DNA from: JAEYOM01 sp036260935
GTDB taxonomy: Bacteria > Bacillota > Clostridia > Acetivibrionales > DTU013
Reading direction: 5' to 3'
Length of the DNA stretch: 64,000 bases
NCBI GenBank assembly: GCA_036260935.1
Contig: DATALQ010000039.1
Coordinates: 14,110-78,109 of the forward strand
Shown here: piece by piece, positions 1 to 8,370 of the stretch
Layout: each line of letters opens with the position of its first letter
How positions within the stretch are numbered: position 1 is the first letter of the stretch
Program-made: the position numbers and the translations under genes
Notes under the pieces: generated by a model
What the model saw: only the letters and a program-made list of their open reading frames with translations
Told to the model about the DNA's origin: nothing
Databases searched by the model: none

Positions 1-57
1 TATTTCGTATTATCGGATTATTCTATACTGCTGGATTTATTTCATACTGCTGAAAAC

Positions 58-1068
58 TTATTTTCTGTTACCTGCCCGGACTGATTCCAGAGCATTGTCC
101 ATCGCGGCGATCATGCGGTCGCACCAGTCGTCGTAAGCCGGGTCGGACTTCTGGAGTTCCGGATGGTTCAGGATGTTGGCAATGGTCTTCCTGATACCCT
201 GGTCGAAACGTGTCGTCGCTGCAAATTCCGGTACAAGCCGTTTCAGCTTTGTGTTGTCGAAAATCGCATTGTTGGCCTTGTCGCCGATAAGGGTCCCCAG
301 TTGATCATTCAGGCTGCAGGCCGCAATAAATTCGGACGGCACGTGCACCGCCTTGAGTTCAACACCAAGAGCGTCTGCAATTATCTCATAGATCTGGTTC
401 CAGGTGAGTCTCTCGTCGGACGTTATATGGATTGCATCGCCAATCGCATGAACATTGCCCATGAGTCCGACAAAACCCTTTGCAAAATCCGAATTGTGCG
501 TAAGAGTCCAAAGAGTTGTCCCATCGCCGTGAATTATGACGCGCTTGCCCTCAAGCATTCGTTTTGCCGCCTGCCAGCTTTCCAGGGGCAGATACCTGTC
601 GTCGTACGTGTGGCTTGGCCTTACTATAGTAACGGGAAATCCGTTCTCCCTGTGCTGTTTCATCAGGTATTCCTCACAGGCAATTTTATTGCGAGAGTAT
701 TGCCAGTAAGGATTCACAAGCGGGGTGCTCTCAGTTACGGGGTAACTCAGCGGAGGCTTCTGATAAGCCGAGGCCGAGCTTATGAAAATATACTGTTTCG
801 TTTTTCCGTTGAAAAGGCGGTAATCCCTTTCGGCCTGATCTGCAGTAAATGCTATGAAATCTGCAACTACGTCGAATTTCATATCCGAAATCAGCGCGGC
901 TACGGCTTTCTCATCACTGATGTCGCCCTTGATAACACGGACATTTTCGGGCACCCTGTCATTCCTGTTCCCGCGGTTTAGCAGGTAGAGCTCGCCGCCC
1001 ATCCGGGCAAAGAGTTCGGTTATCGCCGTGCTTATGATGCCCGTTCCGCCTATAAATAGTGCTTTCAT
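58..1068 (-). CDS. NAD-dependent epimerase/dehydratase family protein
   Basis: A 336-residue extended short-chain dehydrogenase/reductase. The N-terminus carries a Rossmann dinucleotide motif GGTGIIS (residues 7-13), and a YxxxK catalytic pair is visible at Y124 and K128 (YSRNK) after an SSAS stretch near residue 97. Family members oxidise, reduce or epimerise nucleotide sugars or similar alcohols using NAD(P); the substrate cannot be read from the sequence. The ATG start has a GGAGGT ribosome binding site six bases upstream (1075-1080). It stands alone; the next gene on this strand begins more than 100 bases upstream. The fold assignment is firm, the substrate unknown. Confidence 0.85.
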   Translation of the reverse strand: MKALFIGGTGIISTAITELFARMGGELYLLNRGNRNDRVPENVRVIKGDISDEKAVAALISDMKFDVVADFIAFTADQAERDYRLFNGKTKQYIFISSASAYQKPPLSYPVTESTPLVNPYWQYSRNKIACEEYLMKQHRENGFPVTIVRPSHTYDDRYLPLESWQAAKRMLEGKRVIIHGDGTTLWTLTHNSDFAKGFVGLMGNVHAIGDAIHITSDERLTWNQIYEIIADALGVELKAVHVPSEFIAACSLNDQLGTLIGDKANNAIFDNTKLKRLVPEFAATTRFDQGIRKTIANILNHPELQKSDPAYDDWCDRMIAAMDNALESVRAGNRK

Positions 1069-1168
1069 AAAGTAACCTCCGTGTTATTAGTGTTGTGTGT
1101 GTCGCGCGAGTCGTGCATTTCTTCTGTTTCCAGCCGCCAAACAAGTGCAATTTTCCTCAGGCCTATCA

Positions 1169-1747
1169 CTATTTAACCGGATCCTGAGGCATCACGGCGT
1201 CTGTATGGACTTCCGTATCTATGATTACACCCTGTGTATTGCCGTCATTACCGTAAATCGCCGCGTTTCCGGCAGGAACTCCCTGGCCGGAGGCATTCTC
1301 CACAGAGGAAACGGAAACGTGATCCGCATCTGGCCGATCCATAGCACCGGTCTCACCTACGTCGTTATCCGGCTGATCCCCAAGGCCTGCATTTAGGTTC
1401 CCCGGCGCATTTGCCTTCATATCGTTCGATATATCCTCCTGCAGGTCCCCGGATATATTATCCGATGTATCCCCTTGCTGTTCCTCTGTCTGATCCTCAA
1501 GGTCCTCATCCTGGTTTTCCTGCTGATCCTCAAGGTCCTCATCCAAGTCTCCCTGCAGGTCCTCCGGTACATTTTCCTGCCCTTCAGCGTCGGTCGGCGG
1601 AACAGGCGTATCCCCGGTATAGCCTTCACCATAAAACCTGTTGTTGATACCATCATATCTCTGATTGTTGTCCCTCGGCACCTTGAGATATTTGTTTGCC
1701 AAGCTGAGTATTACAAATATCAATGCTACTAAAATTATTACTTCCAT
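1169..1747 (-). CDS. Acidic low-complexity protein with one N-terminal membrane segment
   Basis: A 192-residue protein beginning MEVIILVALIFVILSLANKY, i.e. a single membrane anchor, followed by a long hydrophilic tail. Residues of about 55-125 are dominated by Glu, Asp and Gln in imperfect repeats (EDLEDQQENQ, DEDLEDQTEE), mirrored by repeats in the DNA around 1490-1570. The ATG at 1747 is chosen because GAGGTGA lies just upstream; the frame stays open to 1819 but without a better start. No family is recognised. A surface-anchored or spore-associated acidic protein is possible but not shown. Confidence 0.6.
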   Translation of the reverse strand: MEVIILVALIFVILSLANKYLKVPRDNNQRYDGINNRFYGEGYTGDTPVPPTDAEGQENVPEDLQGDLDEDLEDQQENQDEDLEDQTEEQQGDTSDNISGDLQEDISNDMKANAPGNLNAGLGDQPDNDVGETGAMDRPDADHVSVSSVENASGQGVPAGNAAIYGNDGNTQGVIIDTEVHTDAVMPQDPVK

Positions 1748-2030
1748 TATCGTCACCTCTGAAAAATTTGCAGCATAATCCTGCCGCTTCATGCTCCAGG
1801 GTATGTCCCGTACAAGCATTTCTGTAAATATTCGACACTTGCATATCTTTTCCTTTGAAATAACAAAAAAATCATCGCCAGGAGCTCATTTGTTAAAGAA
1901 AAAGTAATGTTTTTGTCATGAATTTTTAACATATAAGCTGTTATAAAAGTATATAATAATGTCGAAGATCTTATTGGACAAGGTGTTTTCGTCAATCAAA
2001 GGATGAAGGTTTTACGGGACAGGTGATTTT

Positions 2031-2153
2031 ATGGAAAGGTTAAGCAACTACTTCGGGATGTTTGTCGAATTTGTCATCATGGGTATCATGTTTCTTATAA
2101 TCCTTCCTTTCAGAATACTTTACAATCTTAGCAGCCGGTTGATTTCCAGGTAG
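2031..2153 (+). CDS. Small hydrophobic peptide (40 aa), possible membrane protein
   Basis: An ATG preceded by ACAGGTGA at a workable distance opens a 40-codon frame ending in TAG. The product begins MERLSNYFGMFVEFVIMGIM and continues with a strongly hydrophobic stretch of about 20 residues, then a basic end (LSSRLISR), as expected of a single-pass membrane peptide. An A+T-rich stretch with TATAAT-like sequence lies near 1950. No family is recognised. The frame is short and could be fortuitous, but ribosome binding site, hydrophobic core and basic tail together make it credible. Confidence 0.4.
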   Translation: MERLSNYFGMFVEFVIMGIMFLIILPFRILYNLSSRLISR

Positions 2154-2308
2154 ATATCCGTCCTGGAGTTGGCCTGATCATGAATCAGGCAGATAATCGC
2201 CCGGCTGGCGGTTCCATATATTTCAAAATTTAAGCAATTGATTGTTTAAAACCTTTGTAGTATAATCAGATGTGCGCGTTTTCCCCATATGGACCGGGAG
2301 GTTTTATT

Positions 2309-2791
2309 TTGAGGCACGAAGCGGATAGCCGCTCTTTGACGACTCATGAACGGTATATGGCGCAAGCCTTGAAAGAGGCGGAAAAAGCCCGGCGTTCGGG
2401 CGAAATTCCGGTTGGCGCAGTCGTGGTCAGAGATGGCATAGTTATTGCCGGGGGCCATAACGAGAGGGAATCGAAAAAGGATTCCACGCTCCATGCGGAA
2501 ATGACAGCCATCAGAAGAGCCTGCAAGGCACTTGGTTCATGGAGGCTGACGGACTGTGACCTGTATGTGACCCTGGAACCCTGTACAATGTGCGCAGGCG
2601 CCATAATCCAGGCAAGGATACGGAACCTGTACATCGGCACCTCCGATCTGAAAGCCGGGGCGGCGGGATCGGTCATCGACGTATTCAGGGTCAACGCCTT
2701 CAACCATAGAGTCGAGGTTAGCTGGGGACTGCTCGAGAAGGAATGCTCGGATGTACTGAAGAATTTCTTCAGTGAGCTGAGGGAACGCTGA
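2309..2791 (+). CDS. tadA: tRNA-specific adenosine deaminase TadA
   Basis: A 160-residue cytidine/deoxycytidylate deaminase-family protein that converts the wobble adenosine of tRNA-Arg(ACG) to inosine. The zinc and proton-shuttle motif HAE is at residues 62-64 and the PCTMC zinc motif at 91-95, with the ARIRNLYIGTSDLKAGA region typical of TadA. The start is a TTG at 2309, seven bases after a perfect GGGAGG (2296-2301); the upstream ATG in frame at 2270 lacks such a site. It lies just before tRNA-Ser on the same strand, a common placement in Bacillota. Confidence 0.92.
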   Translation: MRHEADSRSLTTHERYMAQALKEAEKARRSGEIPVGAVVVRDGIVIAGGHNERESKKDSTLHAEMTAIRRACKALGSWRLTDCDLYVTLEPCTMCAGAIIQARIRNLYIGTSDLKAGAAGSVIDVFRVNAFNHRVEVSWGLLEKECSDVLKNFFSELRER

Positions 2792-2856
2792 GCACACGCA
2801 GTTGCCAAATTAAAAGTGAATAAAGCGTTTTTCCGCTCCGGCGGTTAAACATATAT

Positions 2857-2947
2857 GGAAGAGTATCGAAGTGGTTGTAACGGCCCTGACTCGAAATCAG
2901 GTTGTCACGCAAGTGGCACGAGGGTTCGAATCCCTCCTCTTCCGCCA
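2857..2947 (+). tRNA. tRNA-Ser (anticodon CGA)
   Basis: The acceptor stem GGAAGAG (2857-2863) pairs with CTCTTCC (2937-2943), followed by discriminator G and an encoded CCA. The anticodon stem CCTGA/TCAGG encloses the loop CTCGAAA, giving anticodon CGA (reads UCG). A long variable arm (TGTCACGCAAGTGGCA) follows, as expected for a class II serine tRNA, then the T-arm GAGGGTTCGAATCCCTC. All elements were read directly. Confidence 0.95.
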
Positions 2948-2966
2948 ATCATGTTAGGTGAAAATA

Positions 2967-3001
2967 GATGCCATGCGGTCAAAGCTGCATGGCATCAGCC
3001 T
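2967..3001 (+). terminator. Rho-independent terminator after tRNA-Ser
   Basis: A 10-bp perfect inverted repeat GATGCCATGC (2967-2976) and GCATGGCATC (2987-2996) with a 10-base loop is followed by a pyrimidine/T-rich stretch (AGCCTTTTCT). It sits 20 bases after the tRNA CCA end. Confidence 0.7.
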
Positions 3002-3206
3002 TTTCTGGGCTTTTGCCCAAAATTATTTATCCCTCAGCTCCGTAAATGACATAGTGCTTTTCCAACAATCAGGAAGGAGTCGAACCCCTAACGACAACAT
3101 TACGCATAAACCTTAAAAATATGCTCTTGATAGTGCTATAATCTAAACTTAGGGAAGGTGTGATTATGAACTCAATAAATAGTAATTTATGGGGGTACTG
3201 CATTGT

Positions 3207-3734
3207 ATGGAAATGATCGATATTTATGACGAATTAGCTCAAAAATGTGGTAAGACCGAGGAAAAATACGAGGCTCATAAAAAAGCACTTATTCATAAAA
3301 GTGTTTGTGTATGGATTGTTAACTCTAATGATGAGATACTACTACAAACTCGAAATAGTCAAGTTAAGTTCCCAAATATGATGGATATTTCGTTTTCAGG
3401 TCATATCCAAGCTGGTGAATCATCTTTAGAAGCAGCTACACGAGAAGGAAAAGAAGAACTTGGCATTGATTTAGAAATAGATAAACTCCAATATCTCTTT
3501 TCGTGTCGAGAGTATTTAGAGGTTGATGGATATTTTGAAAATGAAATAGATGATGTGTTCCTTTATAGAACGGATATTCTTTTAGAGGAGTACTCTTTCT
3601 GCGATAATGAAGTGAAAGAGGTATCGTATGTTTCACTTGAGAAATTCAAGATAATGGTAGAAACACATTCCACTATGCTTATACCTTACAAAACACATTA
3701 TATTTTTTTACTAACAGCCTTGGGTAGGTGGTAA
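3207..3734 (+). CDS. Nudix hydrolase
   Basis: About 175 residues with a complete Nudix box, G(5)E(7)REGKEELG, in the segment starting GHIQAGES. Nudix enzymes hydrolyse nucleoside diphosphate derivatives; the isopentenyl-diphosphate isomerase-like subgroup has a similar N-terminal part (VWIVNSNDEILLQTRN), so the substrate is open. An ATG at 3207 follows GGGGGT by 11 bases; an ATG at 3189 in the same frame is possible. The gene is visibly richer in A+T than the genes before the tRNA and opens the A+T-rich block. Confidence 0.82.
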   Translation: MEMIDIYDELAQKCGKTEEKYEAHKKALIHKSVCVWIVNSNDEILLQTRNSQVKFPNMMDISFSGHIQAGESSLEAATREGKEELGIDLEIDKLQYLFSCREYLEVDGYFENEIDDVFLYRTDILLEEYSFCDNEVKEVSYVSLEKFKIMVETHSTMLIPYKTHYIFLLTALGRW

Positions 3735-3868
3735 ATTTAGTCTATTACATAGAATTTGATTTCGTACTTACCACGGCAAATTCCAATTTGTAGAGTTGAG
3801 ATATCGGACATGACACACTGTTGTCGTGTTTATTATGTTATGATTGAAATAAAAGGGAGAAATACCTT

Positions 3869-4540
3869 ATGAAAAAGGAAATTTCTATTTCTGAAAGGCC
3901 GGAGAGATTTACTGAGCAATACTTGGAAGCCTGCGGCAATATGTCTTGGTATGATTTTGTGACAGCCATGCCGTCGCTGGTATTCGTTGTCACAAGCTGG
4001 AAATCGAACGGGAAAGAAAATGCTTGTCTGCAATCTTGGTCTACCTTTGCGGGAAGCGGAGCTGACAACTTTATCTGTATCATGGGAAAAGTCGATAAAA
4101 ACGGGCATATGTATCAATCACTAAAAGAAACAGGGGTATGCGTACTAAATTTCCCCTCAAACGATATATATGACCGCTGTATTAAAACGATTGGTAATAA
4201 TCAGTTTGAAGCTGATGAAATCACCGTCTCCGGCTTAACGGCGGAGAAAGCCTCGAAGGTTAATGCGCCCCGGATCAAAGAATGCTTTTTGAATATCGAA
4301 TGTGAGTTTTTATGGGAACATGAACTTTTCGCGGGAAGTCAAGAGGTAGCTGTTGCGTTGAAAGCCGTTAACATTTGCATGGATAGTGATTACTACGACC
4401 AAAGCAAACTCGGCAGATACGGAAAGCGCGGTTTTTTGTTTCAAATTGACCAACCTACCAATCCAGAAACAGGAGAAACAACACCTTTCGGACCCGGAAT
4501 ATTGGAACAAGGCAATCCAATTCCTTGGATTACAAAATAA
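3869..4540 (+). CDS. Flavin reductase-like FMN-binding protein
   Basis: A 223-residue protein of the flavin reductase/DIM6-NTAB family. The N-terminal half shows the family pattern AMPSLVFVVTSW followed by a Ser/Thr-rich FMN phosphate region (WSTFAGSG) and a FPSND segment. These proteins bind FMN as dimers and reduce flavin with NAD(P)H or act as small electron-transfer proteins. GGGAGAAATACCTT precedes the ATG. It stands 156 bases before the MerR-type regulator on the same strand, which might control it; that link is inference. Confidence 0.75.
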   Translation: MKKEISISERPERFTEQYLEACGNMSWYDFVTAMPSLVFVVTSWKSNGKENACLQSWSTFAGSGADNFICIMGKVDKNGHMYQSLKETGVCVLNFPSNDIYDRCIKTIGNNQFEADEITVSGLTAEKASKVNAPRIKECFLNIECEFLWEHELFAGSQEVAVALKAVNICMDSDYYDQSKLGRYGKRGFLFQIDQPTNPETGETTPFGPGILEQGNPIPWITK

Positions 4541-4636
4541 GCATTTCACCTGATTATGAGCATTAGGTTGTATAGTGCAGAAAATTTATGTAATCCCTAT
4601 TTGACAGAATAAAATACGGATATTTGTATAGACCTC

Positions 4637-4667
4637 TTGACTTTGACACCGTGTCGTACTTTATATT
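4637..4667 (+). promoter_or_regulatory. MerR-type promoter with 19-bp spacer and palindromic operator
   Basis: TTGACT (4637-4642) and TATATT (4662-4667) are separated by 19 bp, longer than the usual 17, and the spacer contains the perfect palindrome GACACCGTGTC (4645-4655). An over-long spacer with an operator inside it is the hallmark of MerR-activated promoters, and the MerR-family gene starts 30 bases downstream. Confidence 0.65.
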
Positions 4668-4696
4668 CTAAATAGAAAAAGAAATGAGGTTATGAT

Positions 4697-5713
4697 ATGG
4701 AGCTTCAAACAATCAGTCAGGTGTCAAGGGATTACGGAATTTCTACAAGAATGTTACGTTATTATGAACAGGCGGGTTTAATTCTAAGTCAGCGGAAAGA
4801 CGATTATGCTTACCGGGTTTATGATGAAAACGCCGTGAGCCGTTTGCGGCAAATCATAGTTTTGCGTAAGCTGCGTGTTCCCGTGAAGCAAATCATAAGC
4901 ATACTTAACAATTCAGACGCGGCGGAAGCAGTGGAAATTTTCAGGCAAAACATAAGCGAAATAGACGGCGAAATTACCGCGCTGTCTACCGTTAAATCCA
5001 TATTGACGCGTTTTATCGCGGAAATCCATGAAAAAGCCGATGTAAATTTAAAACTCCTCGGCGACGAAGCTGTGTTCTCTGTTATAAGCTCTCTTTCTTT
5101 TTCTGATAATCAAAGCAAAAAAACGAAAGGGAATTTATCAATGGAAGAATTAAACAGAGCCAACGAAGAATTAATGAAACTGGAAGACAAGGACGTGCGG
5201 ATTTTATATCTGCCGCCCATGACCACGGCTGCTGCTTACGCTTCAGGAGAAGGCTGTGAAGGCAAAGCATTGGACATGATAAGTAAATTTACAAAAGAGA
5301 GCGGATTGTTAAAAATTAAACCCGACGCACGCAGTTTCGGTTTTGACTGCTCTCAAGGCGCGGCAGGAATTGGTGAAAACTCGCACGTATATGAAGTGTG
5401 GGTGTCTGTTCCCGATAATATGGAGATACCCGCACCATTAGTAAGACGAGAGTTCAGCGGCGGGTTATATGCAGCTCATGTGTTAAGGGCGTGGGATTTC
5501 CAGGATTGGCGGCGGCTGAAAGAATGGGTTGATGCAAGCGATAAATACGATAATGACTGGGGTTCCCCACGATGGGAATCGCCCGAAACAGCCTTTGGAC
5601 AAGGATTTGAAGAAACTTTGAATTTCTATAACTATATTCAAAAGCACGATTCTGAAATGAGTTATCTACAGCTTGATTTGCTGTTCCCTATTAAGGAGAA
5701 GGAAAATGGATGA
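4697..5713 (+). CDS. MerR-family regulator with GyrI-like effector-binding domain
   Basis: A 338-residue regulator. Residues 1-70 form the MerR winged helix (ISQVSRDYGISTRMLRYYEQAGL), then a dimerisation helix to about residue 125 and a C-terminal GyrI-like ligand-binding domain of about 170 residues (MTTAAAYASGEG, FECSQ-like FGFDCSQG, ending YLQLDLLFPI). Such proteins bind small hydrophobic drugs or metabolites and untwist the promoter. The upstream 19-bp-spacer promoter suggests autoregulation. The downstream DUF6273 gene overlaps its end by eight bases, so the two are co-transcribed. Confidence 0.87.
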   Translation: MELQTISQVSRDYGISTRMLRYYEQAGLILSQRKDDYAYRVYDENAVSRLRQIIVLRKLRVPVKQIISILNNSDAAEAVEIFRQNISEIDGEITALSTVKSILTRFIAEIHEKADVNLKLLGDEAVFSVISSLSFSDNQSKKTKGNLSMEELNRANEELMKLEDKDVRILYLPPMTTAAAYASGEGCEGKALDMISKFTKESGLLKIKPDARSFGFDCSQGAAGIGENSHVYEVWVSVPDNMEIPAPLVRREFSGGLYAAHVLRAWDFQDWRRLKEWVDASDKYDNDWGSPRWESPETAFGQGFEETLNFYNYIQKHDSEMSYLQLDLLFPIKEKENG

Positions 5714-6323
5714 CTTTAAAATCGGCTCAACAGTATCATTTGGCGACTATAACTGGCGCATTCTTGACATACAAAACAATATGGCTTTGATCATAACCGA
5801 ATATATTATAGAACAGCGTGCTTACCATGACGCTTATAATGATATAACATGGGCTGACTGCTCGTTAAGAAAATATCTTAACGGTGAATTTTATGACAAA
5901 TTCACAGCAACTGATAAATCAAGAATAATTCCGGTATTAAATAAGAATCCGGGCAATCAGTGGTATGGTTCAAAAGGCGGAGCCGATACGCAAGACAGCA
6001 TATTCTTATTAAGCATTGAGGAAGCAGTGTGCCAATACTTCGGTGATAGCAGTTCAAAACTATACAACCGGGGAAAGAATCAAAGATATTGGTTTGAAAG
6101 GAAAGATGACAACAACAGTAAGCGAATAGCAAGACTTGAAGGTAAAGAATGGCCTACCTGGTGGTGGCTTCGGTCGCCCGGCCGCATGAATGTAAAAGCC
6201 GTGTACATCCATGGTAACGGCGATATAGGTATTCAAGGCAACAATATATTGAAAGGCAACATCAGCGATGGCTTTTGCGCAGGCGGCGTTCGTCCCGCTT
6301 TGTGGCTAAAGCTGAAATCGTAA
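5706..6323 (+). CDS. DUF6273 domain-containing protein
   Basis: A 205-residue protein matching the DUF6273 pattern: an N-terminal SFGDYNWRILDI segment, a WADCSLRKYLNGEFY segment, then WWLRSPGR and a C-terminal GGVRPALWLKL. The function of the family is unknown; it is related to formylglycine-generating-enzyme-like carbohydrate/peptide-binding folds in some annotations, which cannot be tested here. ATG 5706 has AAGGAG nine bases upstream and lies inside the end of the MerR gene. Confidence 0.72.
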   Translation: MDDFKIGSTVSFGDYNWRILDIQNNMALIITEYIIEQRAYHDAYNDITWADCSLRKYLNGEFYDKFTATDKSRIIPVLNKNPGNQWYGSKGGADTQDSIFLLSIEEAVCQYFGDSSSKLYNRGKNQRYWFERKDDNNSKRIARLEGKEWPTWWWLRSPGRMNVKAVYIHGNGDIGIQGNNILKGNISDGFCAGGVRPALWLKLKS

Positions 6324-6463
6324 ATCTTAGGTCACTTTCCTTTTTTGTTTGGGCGGGTTATGTTCCCGCCCTATCAGAATTTGTCTACGCCGTGGTATCG
6401 TTTAGCTGTTCCGAAGAGATGCTCTGACAACTAGCAGTTGATTCTTCAACAAATGATTGTTTA

Positions 6464-6511
6464 TTGATTTTGTTTCTCCATATTTTATAATATAGTTACA
6501 AGTACTTGTAA
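6464..6511 (+). promoter_or_regulatory. Promoter and palindromic operator of the XRE regulator
   Basis: TTGATT (6464-6469) and TATAAT (6486-6491) are spaced 16 bp. A perfect 16-bp palindrome TTACAAGTACTTGTAA (6496-6511) falls on the expected transcription start, where a bound helix-turn-helix dimer would block initiation. The XRE-family gene starts 27 bases on, so autorepression is the simple reading. Confidence 0.6.
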
Positions 6512-6538
6512 AAATTATTATAAGAGCGGAGAAATTTT

Positions 6539-7627
6539 ATGATTATAAAAATAGGTGAAAAAATAAAGGAATTGCGTAGAAAAGCTGATGTTAAGCAGGA
6601 GAAATTTGCTGAATATTTAGGTGTTACTGCGCAAGCTGTGAGCAAATGGGAAGTCGAAGGCTGTTATCCTGATATAGAGCTTCTGCCGTCAATCGCGAAT
6701 TTTTTTAATATAAGCATAGACGAATTAATGTGCTATGATGTTATGAAAAATCAAGAGAAGATTGATATGATTATTAAACAGGCGGGACCTGAGAGGAGCA
6801 AAAATTGGTATGACGGCACAATAATTGAAATGCTCAGAAACGCCGTTCAGGAATTTCCGAATAATTACGATTTATTGTACTGTCTTGCGAAAACTTTATG
6901 TTTTACGAGAAAAACAGAAGAAGACAAACAAAAAAATCTGCGGGAATCTATATCAATTTGCACACGCATTTTAGGTGATTGCACGGACGATAGTTTGCGT
7001 TTTCGTTCACTTCAAGTGCTAGCGCACGCTTATAAAAATATAGGTGAAATAGAAAAAGCTGTTGAAACAGCAAACAGACTGCCGCTTGCGCGTGATTCGC
7101 GCGATATGGTGCTTCCGGAAATACTTGACGGGGATGCAAAATCTAGTCAGATTGTTCAAAATATATGGCTGTTATCGGATATGTTCGAAGGTATAATTGT
7201 GAATCTTGCCAACTCGAAATATAAGGATAACTCAGAAAAGAGAGTAGAGCTATTCAAAAAACTCGTCAGTATTGAAGAAATACTGCACGAAAATAATGAT
7301 TATATTCATGAAACTTTAAGGTTACGGGCAGTTAATTATTGGCTAGCGGAAGATTATATAAAACTGAAAGATTATGTCAATGCGCTTGACTGTATAGAGC
7401 TGTTTGTGGAATATAGCATAAAATTTGACGCTCTGCCGGAAGTATCTACGTATACATCGGTTATTTTTCAAGGCGAAGCCTGCCCGAAAAATAAGGACTT
7501 TGGCGATTATAAAAACACGACTTTAAGTGCTAAAGAAATCTTAGTGTCGAGAGAAATTTTTATGCCGTTACGCGAAGGCGTAAGATTTAAAGCTTTTATT
7601 ACCGAGCTTGAAAAGCACATAAAATAA
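6539..7627 (+). CDS. XRE-family transcriptional regulator with helical C-terminal repeats
   Basis: A 362-residue protein. Residues 4-65 are a Cro/C1-type helix-turn-helix (IGEKIKELRRKADVKQEKFA ... VSKWEVEGCYPDIELLP). The remainder is helical and TPR-like, with a long region (90-360) resembling the sensory repeats of Clostridia regulators that read peptides or stress cues. It is the last gene of the A+T-rich block and is followed by a strong terminator. Target genes are unknown. Confidence 0.8.
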   Translation: MIIKIGEKIKELRRKADVKQEKFAEYLGVTAQAVSKWEVEGCYPDIELLPSIANFFNISIDELMCYDVMKNQEKIDMIIKQAGPERSKNWYDGTIIEMLRNAVQEFPNNYDLLYCLAKTLCFTRKTEEDKQKNLRESISICTRILGDCTDDSLRFRSLQVLAHAYKNIGEIEKAVETANRLPLARDSRDMVLPEILDGDAKSSQIVQNIWLLSDMFEGIIVNLANSKYKDNSEKRVELFKKLVSIEEILHENNDYIHETLRLRAVNYWLAEDYIKLKDYVNALDCIELFVEYSIKFDALPEVSTYTSVIFQGEACPKNKDFGDYKNTTLSAKEILVSREIFMPLREGVRFKAFITELEKHIK

Positions 7628-7715
7628 GTAATATCTGAAGCTAAGTTCTGGTGTCTATATTCACCTAACTTCCCATTTTTGAAGCATCACAAAAAATGCA
7701 ACGACCGGGCTATAG

Positions 7716-7752
7716 CGTTCCCTCATTAGAACTAATGAGGGAACGTTTTTTT
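7716..7752 (+). terminator. Rho-independent terminator
   Basis: A perfect 14-bp inverted repeat CGTTCCCTCATTAG (7716-7729) and CTAATGAGGGAACG (7732-7745) is followed directly by seven T residues. It closes the XRE gene and marks the end of the A+T-rich block. Confidence 0.9.
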
Positions 7753-7853
7753 GTATCATGCGTGTTAATGAATAGGCAATAAGGTTTTTTCAATACAGAA
7801 TATTTTACAAGGAAGTAGTCCTTCCGTTGTAATCATAGAAAGGAGAATCCCAA

Positions 7854-8321
7854 ATGGCAAATGATTTGTTTGGCGGGCTAAGCGGTCTGATGAAGGGGCT
7901 TTCCGGTTTCATGCCACAGGATGACCCTGATGTAAAGCTGATGAACGCTCAATCGGAGCTCAACGATCTGCTGAATCAGGAAACCGCGCTCTATGCCGAG
8001 ATAGGCAGACAATCGCTGGCAAAGGGCAGCGGGCAATTCCCCGAATTGGAGGACAGGCTTAAATTGGTGCAGGCCAACCTGGCAGAGATACAGGCCAGAC
8101 TGAAAGCTGCTCAGGCGGAAAAGGAAAAAAAGGATCAGGAAAAGCAGTTGACAGAAGAACAATGCACCTGTCCCGAATGCGGTTATCGTAATTTGGAGGG
8201 TGTGAAATTTTGCCAGGAGTGCGGCGCAAAGCTGGGAGCGGGTAAATGCCGCGAGTGCGGGGCGATCATTCCCCCTGGTACGCGTTTTTGCGGTGAGTGC
8301 GGCGCAAAGCAGGAGCTATAA
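7854..8321 (+). CDS. Coiled-coil protein with C-terminal double zinc ribbon
   Basis: A 155-residue protein. The N-terminal part begins with a Gly-rich hydrophobic segment (DLFGGLSGLMKGLSG), residues of about 25-105 are a charged coiled coil rich in Glu, Gln and Lys, and the C-terminus has two zinc ribbons with CPECG, CQECG, CRECG and CGECG knuckles. Zinc ribbons of this kind bind zinc structurally and often mediate protein contacts. GAAAGGAG precedes the ATG. It heads a group of four genes on this strand, the next being a related zinc-ribbon protein. Function unknown. Confidence 0.75.
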   Translation: MANDLFGGLSGLMKGLSGFMPQDDPDVKLMNAQSELNDLLNQETALYAEIGRQSLAKGSGQFPELEDRLKLVQANLAEIQARLKAAQAEKEKKDQEKQLTEEQCTCPECGYRNLEGVKFCQECGAKLGAGKCRECGAIIPPGTRFCGECGAKQEL

Positions 8322-8370
8322 CCACTTGTGGGAAAAAAGTCAAATCAATTAAGAAATGAGGTAAAGGCCT

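Noticed and set aside
163..981. Plus-strand 272-codon frame opposite the epimerase
   Set aside because: The minus strand encodes an obvious Rossmann-fold enzyme with a good ribosome binding site; the plus frame has no recognisable domain.
1789..1995. 68-codon minus-strand frame
   Set aside because: No ribosome binding site and no hydrophobic or domain pattern; it overlaps the leader of the acidic one-TM gene.
6351..6371. Terminator at GGGCGGG/CCCGCCC
   Set aside because: The hairpin is real but the T-run lies before it, not after, and no T-run follows on either strand in the right place.
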